Shown here piece after piece: positions 1 through 12,800 of a stretch of 64,000 bases of DNA (positions are counted from its first letter, which is position 1; every line of letters begins with the position of its first letter). Position numbers and translations under genes: made by a program. Source of the DNA: Rhyacichthys aspro (Eukaryota; Chordata; Actinopteri; Gobiiformes; Rhyacichthyidae). The stretch spans positions 30,241,612-30,305,611 of the forward strand of contig CM072159.1 in assembly GCA_036850595.1 (NCBI GenBank). The letters are read 5' to 3'. Below the pieces are notes generated by a model. It was not told the origin of the DNA. It searched no databases and worked only from the letters and a program-made list of their open reading frames with translations.

Positions 1-810
1 TTCTCAAGCTGCACAGAAGTCAGCAAGTAATAGCTGAGGGTCATCCATTTTATTGATAGATAACTAAGCTAAAGGACACTCCGCTGCAGAAAGAGTGTGT
101 TTGTTTGGCTCTGAGTGGATGGTCTGTCTGTGTTTCCAGCTGGGGCAGGGTGAACGTGGGGCTGAGGTGACCAGGCATCAGTCTGGACACAGTCGCTGAG
201 GCTCAGGTGTTGTTTAGTGACTCATCGTTTCAAATGCACCTTTGGACAAATAAAAAGTCTACTAGAGCCAAGAGTAAAAAGATGGACTCAGACAACGATG
301 CTAAAGAAGGTCACTGTTGCTGTGTAAAACTGTTCTTTTTTTTTTTAAGATTATTTTTTGGGCTTTTTGGCCTTTATTAATAGTTAACAGTAGCTGGACA
401 TGAAGCAGGATGAGAGAGAATGGGGAAAGACACTGGGCTAATGACCCGACCGAGACTAGAACCCGGGTCTCCTGTGTTTTAATGATATCACAGGACGTAT
501 TTCAAATCATTTATGAGCCCATTAGCAGGTCTATCCAGTATTGCTTCACTGTCTTTAACCAGTATTTGAAGATAATGGGAAATTGGAGGCCAGCTTTCTC
601 TCCAAGAAATTTCCTGGAAATTCTGCATCTTATGCCTTTAACTCCAAAGATACTTGTGTAAAAGTTGGAGTTATGCATCATTAATTACACCACAGTATTT
701 GTCTTCTACTTTAAAAGTTACAAAATCTGCCAAAGAAGATGACTTGATGGGTCTATAGTAGTTTTAGGAAGAAGAAAAAGAAAAGTGAGGGTTTCAACAG
801 TGGTACTCAC
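1..810 (-). other. Intron downstream of e17 (partial)
   Basis: Non-coding apart from the fish repeat fragment near 335-475. The 83-codon open frame at 410-661 runs through that repeat and has no recognisable product. Confidence 0.8.
335..475. repeat. Dispersed teleost repeat fragment (SINE-like)
   Basis: After an A/T-rich lead it reads ..GACATGAAGCAGGATGAGAG.. and ends near CTAGAACCCGGGTCTCCT, resembling a very common teleost dispersed repeat whose end includes GAACCCGGGTC. The class is from memory and not confirmed. Confidence 0.5.
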
Positions 811-884
811 CTGAACAATGTCTCTCTCTGCATATCTTCCTCTTGAAGAGATCCTGACTTCATCACCGTCCAACTCCACCATGG
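811..884 (-). CDS. cpne8: Copine exon e17 (A domain, last in window)
   Basis: 74 nt, acceptor ..GTTCTTTAG, donor GTGAGT, only 70 bp after e16. It reads AMVELDGDEVRISSRGRY then AERDIVQ, phase 0. In relatives the next codons begin FVPFRDY and run about 50 residues to the stop; I found no match in 1-810, so the final exon(s) lie outside. Fragment residues 431-455. Confidence 0.97.
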
Positions 885-3800
885 CTAAAGAACACATTTA
901 TTTAAGTTAATCAAATGAATCCCTTTCTGTTTCATTTTCAAGTTCATGCCTCACCATCAAACTCTGCAGGCCCCACTCCAACGATGATGATGGACATGGG
1001 CAGACAGGACGCCTGGAGCAGAGGAACAGGACAGTGTTAGTTTGGATCACATCCCACACCACATCATGAGGCAGAGCACGTGACAAAGGCTGCATTCGTC
1101 TGCTATATGCTGCCTACATGTATAGTACATACGTGTGAGCATGTGTGCTTCTTTGATGTGTGTGTGTTACTTCTACAGCACCTCCTGGAGCGCTGCGTGG
1201 GTCGAGACATCACAGTGAATAATATTAGAGACGGGAGAAGCAACAGCGCAGCCTGAACTCGCTGACAGCTTACAAATGACATGTGTTTGTGTTTGAGGGC
1301 GTGGGCACGTACAGTGTGTGTTGGAAAAGCAGCGCCGGCGGTGGGTGTGCGTTTGTGTGCACCCAGTGTATTTGAGTTATGTCCTGACCCCAGGCAGCGG
1401 GGGATAGATGATCCTATCTAAACATCTTGTTTATTTGGTGCCCCCTTTAGGAGCAGGTCTTCCTCCTGCTTCTGTCACCCTCTGTTTATCCATCGTCTTA
1501 AATCTCCCTTTTCCCCTATTGGCTTCCTATCTTAACTCTCTGATCTTCTTATCCTTCCCAGCTCCATCTCAAAGGCCAAAGAGGGATCGCTGCACAAACA
1601 AAAATGTCCGTTGCTAGATGTTCATTTTTTTTCTGAGTTGTGTTTCCTCTGGAGCGAGTTTTGACTTGACAGTGACGAAGTGTGCACTGAGGGGTTTAGC
1701 ATGCTGTCAAAAGAGAAGGAGCCACAGCGTACAGTAAAAAATAACCAAAGTCAGAGCTCCCCAGTCACATCATACTTCACTTATCACGGCCAGGATTGAT
1801 GATTAAAACATGATCATTAATAATTATTCTATGCGACAGCCTGTTCTGTTCATATTCACCCTTATATTGTCTTTTCTCCTTGCATTATAAAACCAGCTGA
1901 CAGCTAATTAGCCTCATACGCCTAATGAAGAAAAAAAAAAACACACAGCAGCTGCTTTTTCATCTTTGAACACAAACACAAACAAAATCACAAACATTTC
2001 CTTTGAGTACTTAAAGGGTTTAAGTGTGCACACATTCACTAATTTGCTCGTTTCTCGTGAGAGTTTGCCTCATTTGCATACAGACTCTTTTAATAAGTCA
2101 GGAGCTGGAATTAGTCTTGAAGAAAGCATCTGGACATAGTGCTTCACTTCATGGAGTTAATGAAATGCCAGTTTTAATTAGTCCATTTAAATTTGTCTTT
2201 AGAAAGAAATGTCAGATCGGAAACGCTGTGAGAAAAGTTGGGTTTCCGTAAAATATAAAAGTGAATCTGGAGTTAATTTTCACTTCTTTCTTTTTAGCAG
2301 TGCCCATTGACTCCCGGGATGCTCACAGAGACTGGGAGAAGACAGGAGACAGATTTTTAGAAGTGATTTAAACCAGAAGCTTTGAAATATGGAAGGCAAT
2401 AGTGGCCCAGGTTGTGTAGGGGCCCTAAAGATGGCTTGAATATAAATGCCATTAAAAATACTTCATTGCATATTCTAGGATAAGAAAATGTAGTGCATTA
2501 ATCATAAATATCCATAAATGACAACTGTGTATGCATTTATAATTTGGCTTTTTCATTAAAGCCACCCTGCGTAACTTTTCTCCAGCAGGGGGCGTCTCTC
2601 TGTGGAACCTCACTGTCAGCGTCGGCCATGTTTGTTTACCAGTAGAGACGTTTAAGACGGCAGGTTTGGAAGAAAGAACATGTCATTTTACTGTATGTTG
2701 TACAAATACTACTCTTATTTTCCAGTGTATTGGCCTATTTTCTTTATTATATGCATATTGTAAAACAGGAAAGTTATATTGGAGGTTTCTGTCCAGCTGA
2801 GGGTAATGTGTCAGTGAGATACACATAAAAACCTAAAAGTAACACAGCGCTGCTTTTATTTTCAAATTGTTTCTGCAGAGAACTCACAGTGACTTATAGA
2901 TGGCCACAGGTATTTCTCTCTTAATGTTGTGCATGGATGTGAGATTAATATTATAAGATGCATGTGCCTCAAGATCAGAGAGTATTGGGGGCCCACACTA
3001 TTTCTAGAAACATCTGTTTTGTCATCGAGCAATTTCAATGTTTCTTTTTATCCATGACACGGTGGACACATTTAGCAATTTTCTTGTGCATTTTCTGTTT
3101 CCAGTTTAATCATAAAAATTGCTGGAGCTTGACCAGCATCCGATTCCCGGTGACTAAAGTCTGCTGTGTCATTTCAACATGAATTTAAATGGAAAATTAC
3201 AGGTGAATTGTTGTTGATTAAAAAGACCCTGAAGTCAGATCAGTTTTATAGTAGAAATTGTTCTCAAAAACATTTCCCCAGTGAAGGCCAAACACCATCA
3301 GCTCTTTCTGATTTTTGTGAAAGATCAGATCAGATTTGTAAAGAGACAGAACTATAAAACAGACCACGTAAAGCAGCATACAATACAGTTTATCTACAAA
3401 GTTTGTCTCCTTCTCAACATTATAATTTAGTAGAAAAAACTTTAATAAAAAAACTGAGAGTAGAGAAGAAACTGTGCATAAATGAATGTGTGACAGGTGC
3501 TGTGTGCAGAATACCTCACTAAATCAGATTATTAAAGCCTCTTGGTTTAATGAAGTAGTGACACGTTGAAAGAAAAATCCAGATTAATTAAGACAGATGT
3601 ACTATTTCTAACATGAAGTCATATTGTTACATGAATTTGTCAAAATACCAGTTATAGCCTCAGTGTTTCAGTATAATCTGGTGATGAATGGCCATGATTA
3701 ATCTATATTTTTTATTTTACAAAGCCCAAAAAACATGACAGTTTGTGTCTACAGTGGAGTGAGGTCAGGAGTGAACAGCTTGAACTAAATTGAAATTGAA

Positions 3801-6800
3801 AGCCTTACATTGACAATGGACTCCTTGGTCTGGGCCATGTCTGAGATGACGCCGTCTGTGATGATGAGCAGCACAAAGTACTGGGAGCCGTCCTTCACTG
3901 ACGATGCGTACCTACACATTAACACACACATAAAAAGCTCTTTAAACTGGAGTCATCAACTTTATGTTAGTGTTGGAGGACGTTAGCTCAGTCTTGGTCT
4001 TGACGTTGAAGTGGACACAATCTAAAGAAGTGGTTCGACTCAAAGGGACAGAGTAAAGCTGTAAATGAGCAATCTGTAGTGGTAAATTTGCATCAGTTTA
4101 TCCTTTTTTTACGTAGTTCACTCCATGTAGTTCTTACCAAAACAGAAAATAATGCATTTAGTTTGGCCCCCCGCAATAAGCCCCAGTCCACAGAGCGTTC
4201 ACAACCAACTGCACCAAACAAAGGAAAAACAAGGCCTTTCTCAAGAAACACACTAGATGGTGCTGTTAATGCTCACATTTGAATCAAAACGTACCAGAGT
4301 TCAGTAGGAAGCGCTCCCAGTTCCCCTTAAAAGTGAGGTCTTGGAGCGCCTCCCACTGAACTCTGGTACGTTTTGATTCAAATGTGAACTCCAAATGAAC
4401 CGCAGACGTCCAAATGAGCCCAAACAGGAAGTTTAGTTTAGTTTCAATTTTAAAACAAAACAAAACAATATTGTACATCAACATGAAAATGAGCAGAGGG
4501 TAAACGTGGAGCACTGAGGGGGTAAAATGCCTTATTAACATTTGGACTTGTGTAGTGCTCACTGGGGTTAATACGGCAGCATTCACAGTTACCCCAATGA
4601 ACCGCACTAACAGAGAAACTGCACCAGAGTCAGTCTGAACCGCACCGAACACAGCAAATATCACAGTATGACAGAATCACAATATTGCGATTACAAATTT
4701 GAATGCTTTTAACTTTCAGGTAAATGGGAAAAGAAAGGTAAAGGTTGTGGTTATTATGAGTCCCTTAATACACAGCTTTAAACTCTCATTCCCACTGGTT
4801 GCCCTGGTGTTATTTGGACACATCAAGTCGGTTTGAGTGAGTATTTTGACACAATGCCAAATATATTATTGTAATTATGGATGCTTAAAACCTTTGTTAT
4901 TGTCCCGGGCCTCGTCTCAACACACTCTGGTCTCAACACACACTGGTCTCAGACACATGCTAGGTCTCCGTGAATGTGGTCATGTCAACACCATTATTAT
5001 ACAAGATCTTCAAAAAGTCTAATGGAGATCTTCAGCTTGAATAAAGAAGCAGAAGACGAGACATTATGCCGAGCCTGACGTGACTTTTCTTATGAAATCG
5101 ATGACACTTACCTCTGGTTCTGGATCTGTCAGTGCTCCTCTATACATTCCTCTCACATCGCTGCTACAGCTCCAAGACTCAATACGTCCTGCTCTTTTTT
5201 TTCTTGTGATATTAGGTGTGACCTTTAGCAGCCATGGCCCGAATGTTACTGATATTTACACACTGAGCTTCACCTTTTTTGCTCCGGGAAGTTAGCTTTA
5301 TGTGCATTTTAAGGCCTTTCTTCTTCAGGGGATAACGTGGACTTGAGTGAACCTACTTCTGCTACAGACGAAGAGTGAAGAGTGGATAGTTACTGAGCTG
5401 AATGTAAGGGTCAAACAAGGTATAGTGAGATAATTTAGACACAGGGGCAGTCGGTAAATGGAGATGGAGGTCGAACTCATGGTAAGATAATGGACCGAGT
5501 GGGGACGGAGCTGAGAAATAGAGCAATAGAGAGATAATACATGTGACAGCAGAGGCACTTGTCTCTTTTCACTTTTTATTGGGACAAGTTCTTATTTCCA
5601 CTGGTTTAGATGATCACACACAGCATGTGGGCTCACTAATTAAAGCATCAGTGTGTAACTCTGCAGGACATTTAAAAGCCACACTGTGAAAAAATAATTG
5701 GGCTGTTGCACCGTGGCCAACCCAACGTGAAGAGAAGTCATGGTAAGACTGTGTGTCGCTGTCACAAAAAGGCTCCGAAGTATCGCCAAAAAGTGCACCG
5801 TACCACTTTTAATTGGTTTGTATTCACTTTAAATGCTTAATATTAGGCAGTAAACAGGAATAGTAACTTGCTGCTTGCAAAATAGTGATCTCACACATAT
5901 ATTTATTTTGTTGTCTTTGCCACGATGCTGTTGAACTATATATAATCCACACTTGAGCAAAAACAAACAAAAACATTAAACAGACATATTTTCCAAATAA
6001 ATGTAAAGTTTGTCTTATGATAAACGTCAAATTCAAACAGAAAACATGATAGTGTCGTTCTATTTCCTGACGACAAAGCTAGCATTTAGCTGTTTGTGGT
6101 TTTGTTGGCATCGTACGGCTCTCGCTTCGTGAATTTAAATATTGTATTTATCATCTACACTGCATTAAACACAAGCAGAACCTACGCCTTGAATATTGAG
6201 TCTCTAAATTATAGGAAATTAGTGCAGCTTTTTAGAAATATGGGAATAAAACAGAAACAGTCTAATGTTAATGCAGCAGCTGTATACCTCAGGAACAGGA
6301 TTTATTCTCTTTTTATATTAATTATTCACAATGATCCAAGTCAGCTTCAAATACATTTCATATTTCAAACAGAGACACAACTTTTCATGACGTCTTTGTT
6401 TCTGTAGCAGACGTCTCTCTCTGGACCCAGCAGAGTGGAAACTTTAAAGATCCCTAATGAGTTTCTCAAAACAAAGTCACCAACAACTTGACCTGTAAAG
6501 TTTTAAATATTTACCCCCACATCTACAAGTCCTAGTTTAGTTTTAAAGAACAGTTTTGATAAATGTCTTAATTAAACTGGTACTATTTACTGCTGCACCG
6601 AGCTTCTATCTATCTTTTAGCAAAAGTAGAGTTAATGAGATGTTCCCCGGCCGAGACAAAAGAATGGTTCGATATAAATATTTATGTAGAGGAAGAAGAA
6701 TTCAGCTTTTATACGCTTCATTAAAAAGTATTAATGGCACACATCCTGCAACGAGACAACTCCAACTGAGACCTAATCATGACTAAGACCAGAGTGTATT

Positions 6801-9800
6801 GAGACAAAACCGAGACCTTTAGGGATCAACACTGAGTCAAAAAACACTGCGGAAGAAGGAAAAGGAAATCCAAACACTACAAGTCCAGTCTTAGACCAAG
6901 TGTTTAGTCAAAAATGAAGAAGAATGATGATCTAAACATACTTACAAAGCGCTTTACAGTGCAACATAATTAAAAGACACATAAAAAGACCCCACAAAGT
7001 AAAAGACAATAAATAACAATAGACTAAAACTGCAGCAATACATATACATAAGAAAGCGCATAATAAATAATGAAAGAGTAAAATCAGCAATTAATAAAAA
7101 CTAAAATAAAAGCGGCAATTAAAAACACTCAAGCAATATCAAAAGAAGGAAAGTTTTCAGATGTTTCTTAAAAGTGCATAAGTTGCTGATCTATAAAATA
7201 AATCCAATATCCTGCAAATTTTCAAAAAAAAAAAGCACACAGTTTAAAAGGCAAGAAGTATAAATATGACATTTTATAAACTCTATGTAAAGAGGGGAAG
7301 CGTGCAGAGTTTACCATCTAGTGTTTTTCTGAGAAGGACAGGAAAATAAAGCTGTATTGAGACTTTTTCTCTTCACAAAGTCCATGCTTTTGTAAACAGA
7401 ACACACTGTACACACAAACATTTCAATAAAACACTGCATTATGTGAAAATTTAGCTTTTCTAGCGTCATCTTTGCTTCGTAGAATATTTAGCAAACTGAG
7501 CACTAACTGAGACATTATTTTAGTTTAATTTACTTATGTATATTCTATTTTTGATTATCTTTTCTTTGAACAGTTTTGATTTCATTTTTATTTTGTCCAA
7601 GATGGCTTTTCACTTTTACCTTTTACTTCTCTGTTGTTGCAAATTACAATTTCCCCAATAAAGGTTTTCTTATCTTCTTTACCTTATTTCAAAACAGAAA
7701 CTACAAGTGCCTCAGAGGGTCAAAACTCAAACTTAACATTTCCAAAGATAGAGGCAATGTTGCACCATTTGTATTTTATAAAATCTGTATCAAAGAAAAT
7801 GCATAATGAGACTATCTTTAAAAATCTGAAGGGTCATTTTTCCAGAACGATTAAATCAATGACTACTCCAAAATAAATCTCTTTTTTTTTTTTTTTCAGG
7901 GAAATACTAATAAAATGCTTTTATTTTTAAAACGGTGAAGACTGAAAGGAAGCAGAAGCTGGAGTGTAGCTGTGTGTGATTTCTCTGCGCGCTCCTCTTG
8001 CCTCTTCAAGTGTAACCACGCAATTAAGGTCTCACTAAATGATCTCCCAAATATAAGAAGAAACCTAATGAGAGACTTCACTCGAGCTGATCTGGTTAAT
8101 TACATGCTTGCCAGAATAGTTTCAACGTGTCTTTTTTAATATAAGAATTCTGTTAAGACGAGGCTTTTCTTGCGGCATAAATCACAGCGACTTGACACAA
8201 ACAAACACGCAATCAGCTGTCGACATCCTCGCTGTTTGTGTCCCCCGTCTCTCTACTTCTTCTCTTGTTAGCTACCTGGCGACTCTCGCGGCAACGAGCT
8301 TATTACAGAAAACTTGAGAACACACGCTGAGTGTCAATCGGAGAATAAGATGTACTCGTTATATAAGCAGTGATAACAGAGATGTAACTGTGAAAAAGCA
8401 GCATCCATCTTTGTGGTGTAATTAAACTGAGCTAAACTTGAACAAAAATATAGGACGTTCGTGTTACTGAGGAGTATATGTTGTTACCTGGCAACATGGT
8501 TAATAACAGGAGAGAAGTTGGTCGGTCCATAAAGCTGCACCGACTTAAGACTCTGGTAATAAGCCTCCATTACGCCTTCAATCCCGGCACAATATGGGTT
8601 TTGTGGGTTCCCATTCTGAATAAAAACACAAGAGAGGGAAATTATTACCATGAATTAACCTTCCACATATTTTTTGAGCATTATTACTTCCACCAGACTT
8701 AATGTATGACTTGTCCTTGGGCGCACAAATGGGATTCAAAAGCCAAATGAGCCTCTGAAGTCATTATAAGGCTCATGTGGCTCACGGTGAGTCTTACCAG
8801 GGCAAACTCGTGGGACACTCGTCCATCAGGAGGCAGCTTGGCTCCGAAGCCCAGCGCCGGGAACATTTTGTCACTGTCGTAGTCCTGGATGATCTCTCCC
8901 ACAGCTTTCAGAGCCATGGCATAAGCGTTGAGTTGGTAAGGACTCATGTAGTGGAGCGAGGTGGGCTGGGCCGGGTTTCCTGAACAAACACAACACAAAA
9001 AACATCAATAATGGGTCCAATCGTCTGAATATATTTAATTAAAGGGGTGCTTTCTATACGTGTAAATCATTTTAATGGCACGATAAAGTGTCTAGTATTT
9101 ACAGTAATCATGAGGATTTCTGTTTGTGCATCAACAACTAAAATATAGTGGACTACATTGGAAGAGCATTATCTAGCAACAGATAAGAAGACAACTAATT
9201 TTGCAAAGAAAATCAATGTATTTAAGTGGGAAATTGCTATTTTGCAAGCAACAGATTACTATTCCTGTTATTTCTAATAGTTAGAATTTAAAATGAATAT
9301 AACCAATATTAAGTGGTATCTTTGAAACTAAAAAAACTAGTGTCTTGAGTGAGAATTTGGACTGTTTCTGATCCTCATTTACAAAATTTATGTCAAAACA
9401 GACTCAGTAAGTAATATTGTAGTTTATATTTTCCACAGCAGTGAAAGCAGCCTTCCATATTAACATATATACAGTCCATATTTACATATATACAGTCCAT
9501 ATTAACATATATACAGTCCATATTAACGTATATACAGTCCATATTAACATATATACAGTCCATATTTACATATATACAGTCCATATTAACATATATACAG
9601 TCTCCAGTGTGAGAGGGATGTTATTATATCTAAACTCTGACAGGATTTATGATATGTTCTGTTTCTCTGACTGATGTATGTTTGTCCAAAGATAATAAAA
9701 TGCATAAAAGAATTGTGTCGATACATTTTCAAGACGTTATCTGATGCACTCAGATTAAAACACTGGCAAACTTTAAACCAATTACTGATATTGTGTAGTC

Positions 9801-12800
9801 TTCTGTTTAATACAGTATTAATGTATACATTTATTCTATTAAAGACATGGGCTTTAATGTGTGATCTCAGTTTATTTCATCATGTGACTCTTCAATAGTC
9901 GATAAAATGGTAAAAAGCCTTTTCTTCTATCTGCCTATCTCAAAAACTGATTAGTTTTATTGATTAAATGAAATGCCAATTGCATCGAGGTCACACGGGG
10001 GCAATGTACCTCAGGCTCAATAAAACAATATCAACGTGATGCTATCTGTTTAGAGGCTATTGTGATGCACAGAAAGAGGCTGTGAGTCACCGATGATCTG
10101 TTAAATCTGACCTTTGACATTTTGACATTGTTTTCTTTTGTTTGAGCCTCTTATTTCTCACCGAAGGCATTGTCAGTTTTCAAAATAGTACCTAACATTC
10201 AACACTAGCATATCAACAAATGAATGTAAACAGCTTAATGATAATATAATATAAGACAGAATAAAAACCCTACAGGACCCCATATTGGACACATTATAAG
10301 GTGGTACATTAAAAACCTGACTTATTTTTAGCTTATACATATATTAGCTATATATGAGCTGCATATTTTCACAAAATCTAGATCAAAACAAAACATAATA
10401 AGCAGCTTTTATAATAACATTTTAGCTTCTATTTTCCACAGAAGTCGTTTACATCTTGATTGAATTTCCTCGACTTTAATTCAGTCTTCTTTTTAAATTA
10501 AAAAATAATTGCCAAAATAGGAGTCTTATCACAAAATTTCAAGCAGATTTATTTTGGCAATATTTCAAGAGGTAAGTCTACTGTAAATGTTATTAGTGAG
10601 ATATTCAGAGGCTGTGTATTTGTGGCTATTTGTGTGAACCATTATCCCTACAGCGTATTTCGCTCTTGAAACTGAGAGTTCAATGTGTCAACGAGCAATA
10701 TCTGTGCTTAGTGAGCTTCTGTGACACCAACGCTAAGTATTATCACTAACAGAGTCTTCTATTCTGACCTTGAGTATTTCTATTGCAGTTCTCTATTCAA
10801 CAAACAGCCTGTAGCAGTGAATACAAATGTCAGGAAAAAAAGCCAGACAAAAACTAACTAAACACATACATCTTCAGCCTGAAAGCTCTCATTTAATTGA
10901 ATAAGCTTTGGGTGTATTACTGCTGCCCGTCCTGCTCAAGGATAGAAACACAACACGGGCTTTAATCAGGACCGTGGAGCCCGGTTACGGCGCTCGGATC
11001 GGGACGCCAGGTGTGATGGAGAGGGCTGTTAGGAAACACTTGATTTCCCTTCTGCATAGATTTAAATAAACATTCCTCGGGTTTAGAGTGTGGCTCGTGT
11101 GTGTTTGTGTGTGTTTGTGTGTGTTTGTGTGGGGGCTCACCGTTGGAGGCGGTGAAATCGATGGCCACGGTGAAGTTAATCTGGGTCCTTGGGAGACAAA
11201 AGCAGAGAGAGGATTCATTAATCAACACTCATTCTGCTCTGTTTTCACTAACTCTCCGACACACACCGACTCTCCTCGATCAGACGAATGAACCGCACAC
11301 GTAATCGAGTTAGACCGATCGATGTCCGAGAAGAGAGAGGTCCTCCTGCCCTTTAGCTGCGCCAGTAGAGAGTTAGCGGCTTACAAAGGGAGGTATTGGA
11401 CCGCTGAACACAGCTCGTTACAGTAGGAGCAACACTGATCAATACGAACCAAAATATACAGGGTTTTAGGTGTGGAAAATATTAGAAAAATGTGCAAAAA
11501 TTGAATAATTATGTAGAATATTGTGACATCGGATTAAAGAGGGTCCTCACTGGACTATAGAAGGACTTCACCAGACTACGGACTTCAATGGACTATAGAA
11601 GGACTTTACCAGACTATAGAAGGACTTTACCGGACTATAGAAGGACTTTACTGGACTATAGAGGGACTTTACTGGACTATAGAAGGACTTTACTGGACTA
11701 TAGAAGGACTTCACCAGACTACGGACTTCAATGGACTATAGAAGAACTTCACCAGACTACGGACTTCAATGGACTATAGAAGAACTTCACCAGACTACGG
11801 ACTTCAATGGACTATAGAAGGACTTCACCAGACTTTAGAGGGACTTCACCAGACTATAGAAGAACTTTACTGGACTATAGAAGGATTTCACTGGACTATA
11901 GAAGGACTTTACTGGACTATAGAAGGACTTTACTGGACTATAGAAGGACTTTACTGGACTATAGAAGGATTTTACTGGACTATAGAGGGACTTTACTGGA
12001 CTATAGAAGGATTTCACTGGACTATAGAAGGACTTTACTGGACTATAGAAGGACTTTACTGGACTATAGAAGGACTTTACTGGACTATAGAAGGACTTTA
12101 CTGGACTATAGAGGGACTTTACTGGACTATAGAAGGACTTTACTGGACTATAGAGGGACTTTACTGGACTATAGAGGGACTTTACTGGACTATAGAGGGA
12201 CTTTACTGGACTATAGAAGGACTTTACTGGACTATAGAGGGACTTTACTGGACTATAGAAGGACTTTACTGGACTATAGAGGGACTTTACTGGACTATAG
12301 AAGGACTTTTTTCTGTAAAGATCCTCTGAAATGAAAAAAACTAAAACTAATATTGATAATCATTATGCACTGCTCTGAACTAGTCACATGAGACTGAGCC
12401 AAAGCCATAAAGAAACTTTTCTTTGAGCCTTGAGCAACTTTCCTCTGAAAACAAACAGCCGCCATCTTTGATCCTGTCCTGTGAAGGCTCCTTGTTCCGA
12501 GAAACGATGAAAAAGAGAGGAGCAAACGTGGAAGCTGTTAAAAGAAAAGACCTCAAACCAGACAGACATCACAGCGTCCCCTTCCATCAAAACACATCCC
12601 ACTTGTTAAGCTGCAGGAACAGGATGCAGTTAAGCGCTCTGTTGGTCTGTCACAGCTTTTTCACACCGTTCCTCACCCTCTGCCTCGTACACACCAAACC
12701 TGAGACAGCTCCGGTGCCTTCAGACGGGTTGAAGCTGCCGGCGGCTCATCCTCACTGTCACCTCAGCGGACCAGAAGTGGGAGTCCACCGGAGGAGGCTT

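Larger units (their letters stand above)
3912..8487 (-). other. Intron e14-e15
   Basis: 4.6 kb. It contains an old repeat with a foldback (4090-4386), one arm of a dispersed inverted repeat (5840-5945) and a LINE-tail-like stretch (6936-7200). The 126-codon minus frame at 4284-4664 overlaps the foldback and is not a credible gene. Confidence 0.8.
8980..11140 (-). other. Intron e12-e13
   Basis: 2.2 kb, AT-rich. It contains the 21-bp array at 9455-9601 and a GT-rich tract at its upstream (5') end, beside the e12 donor. Confidence 0.8.

Noticed and set aside
4284..4664. 126-codon minus-strand frame
   Set aside because: It starts inside repeat sequence and includes one arm of the foldback; no recognisable domain.
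8777..8983. Antisense gene over exon e13
   Set aside because: Shadow of the real coding exon; the minus strand carries the conserved copine motifs and splice sites.
11588..12334. Open frames of up to 186 codons with heptapeptide repeats
   Set aside because: They lie wholly in a 21-bp tandem array; a period divisible by three keeps several frames open at once, including one on the other strand. No domain, and the region is intronic.
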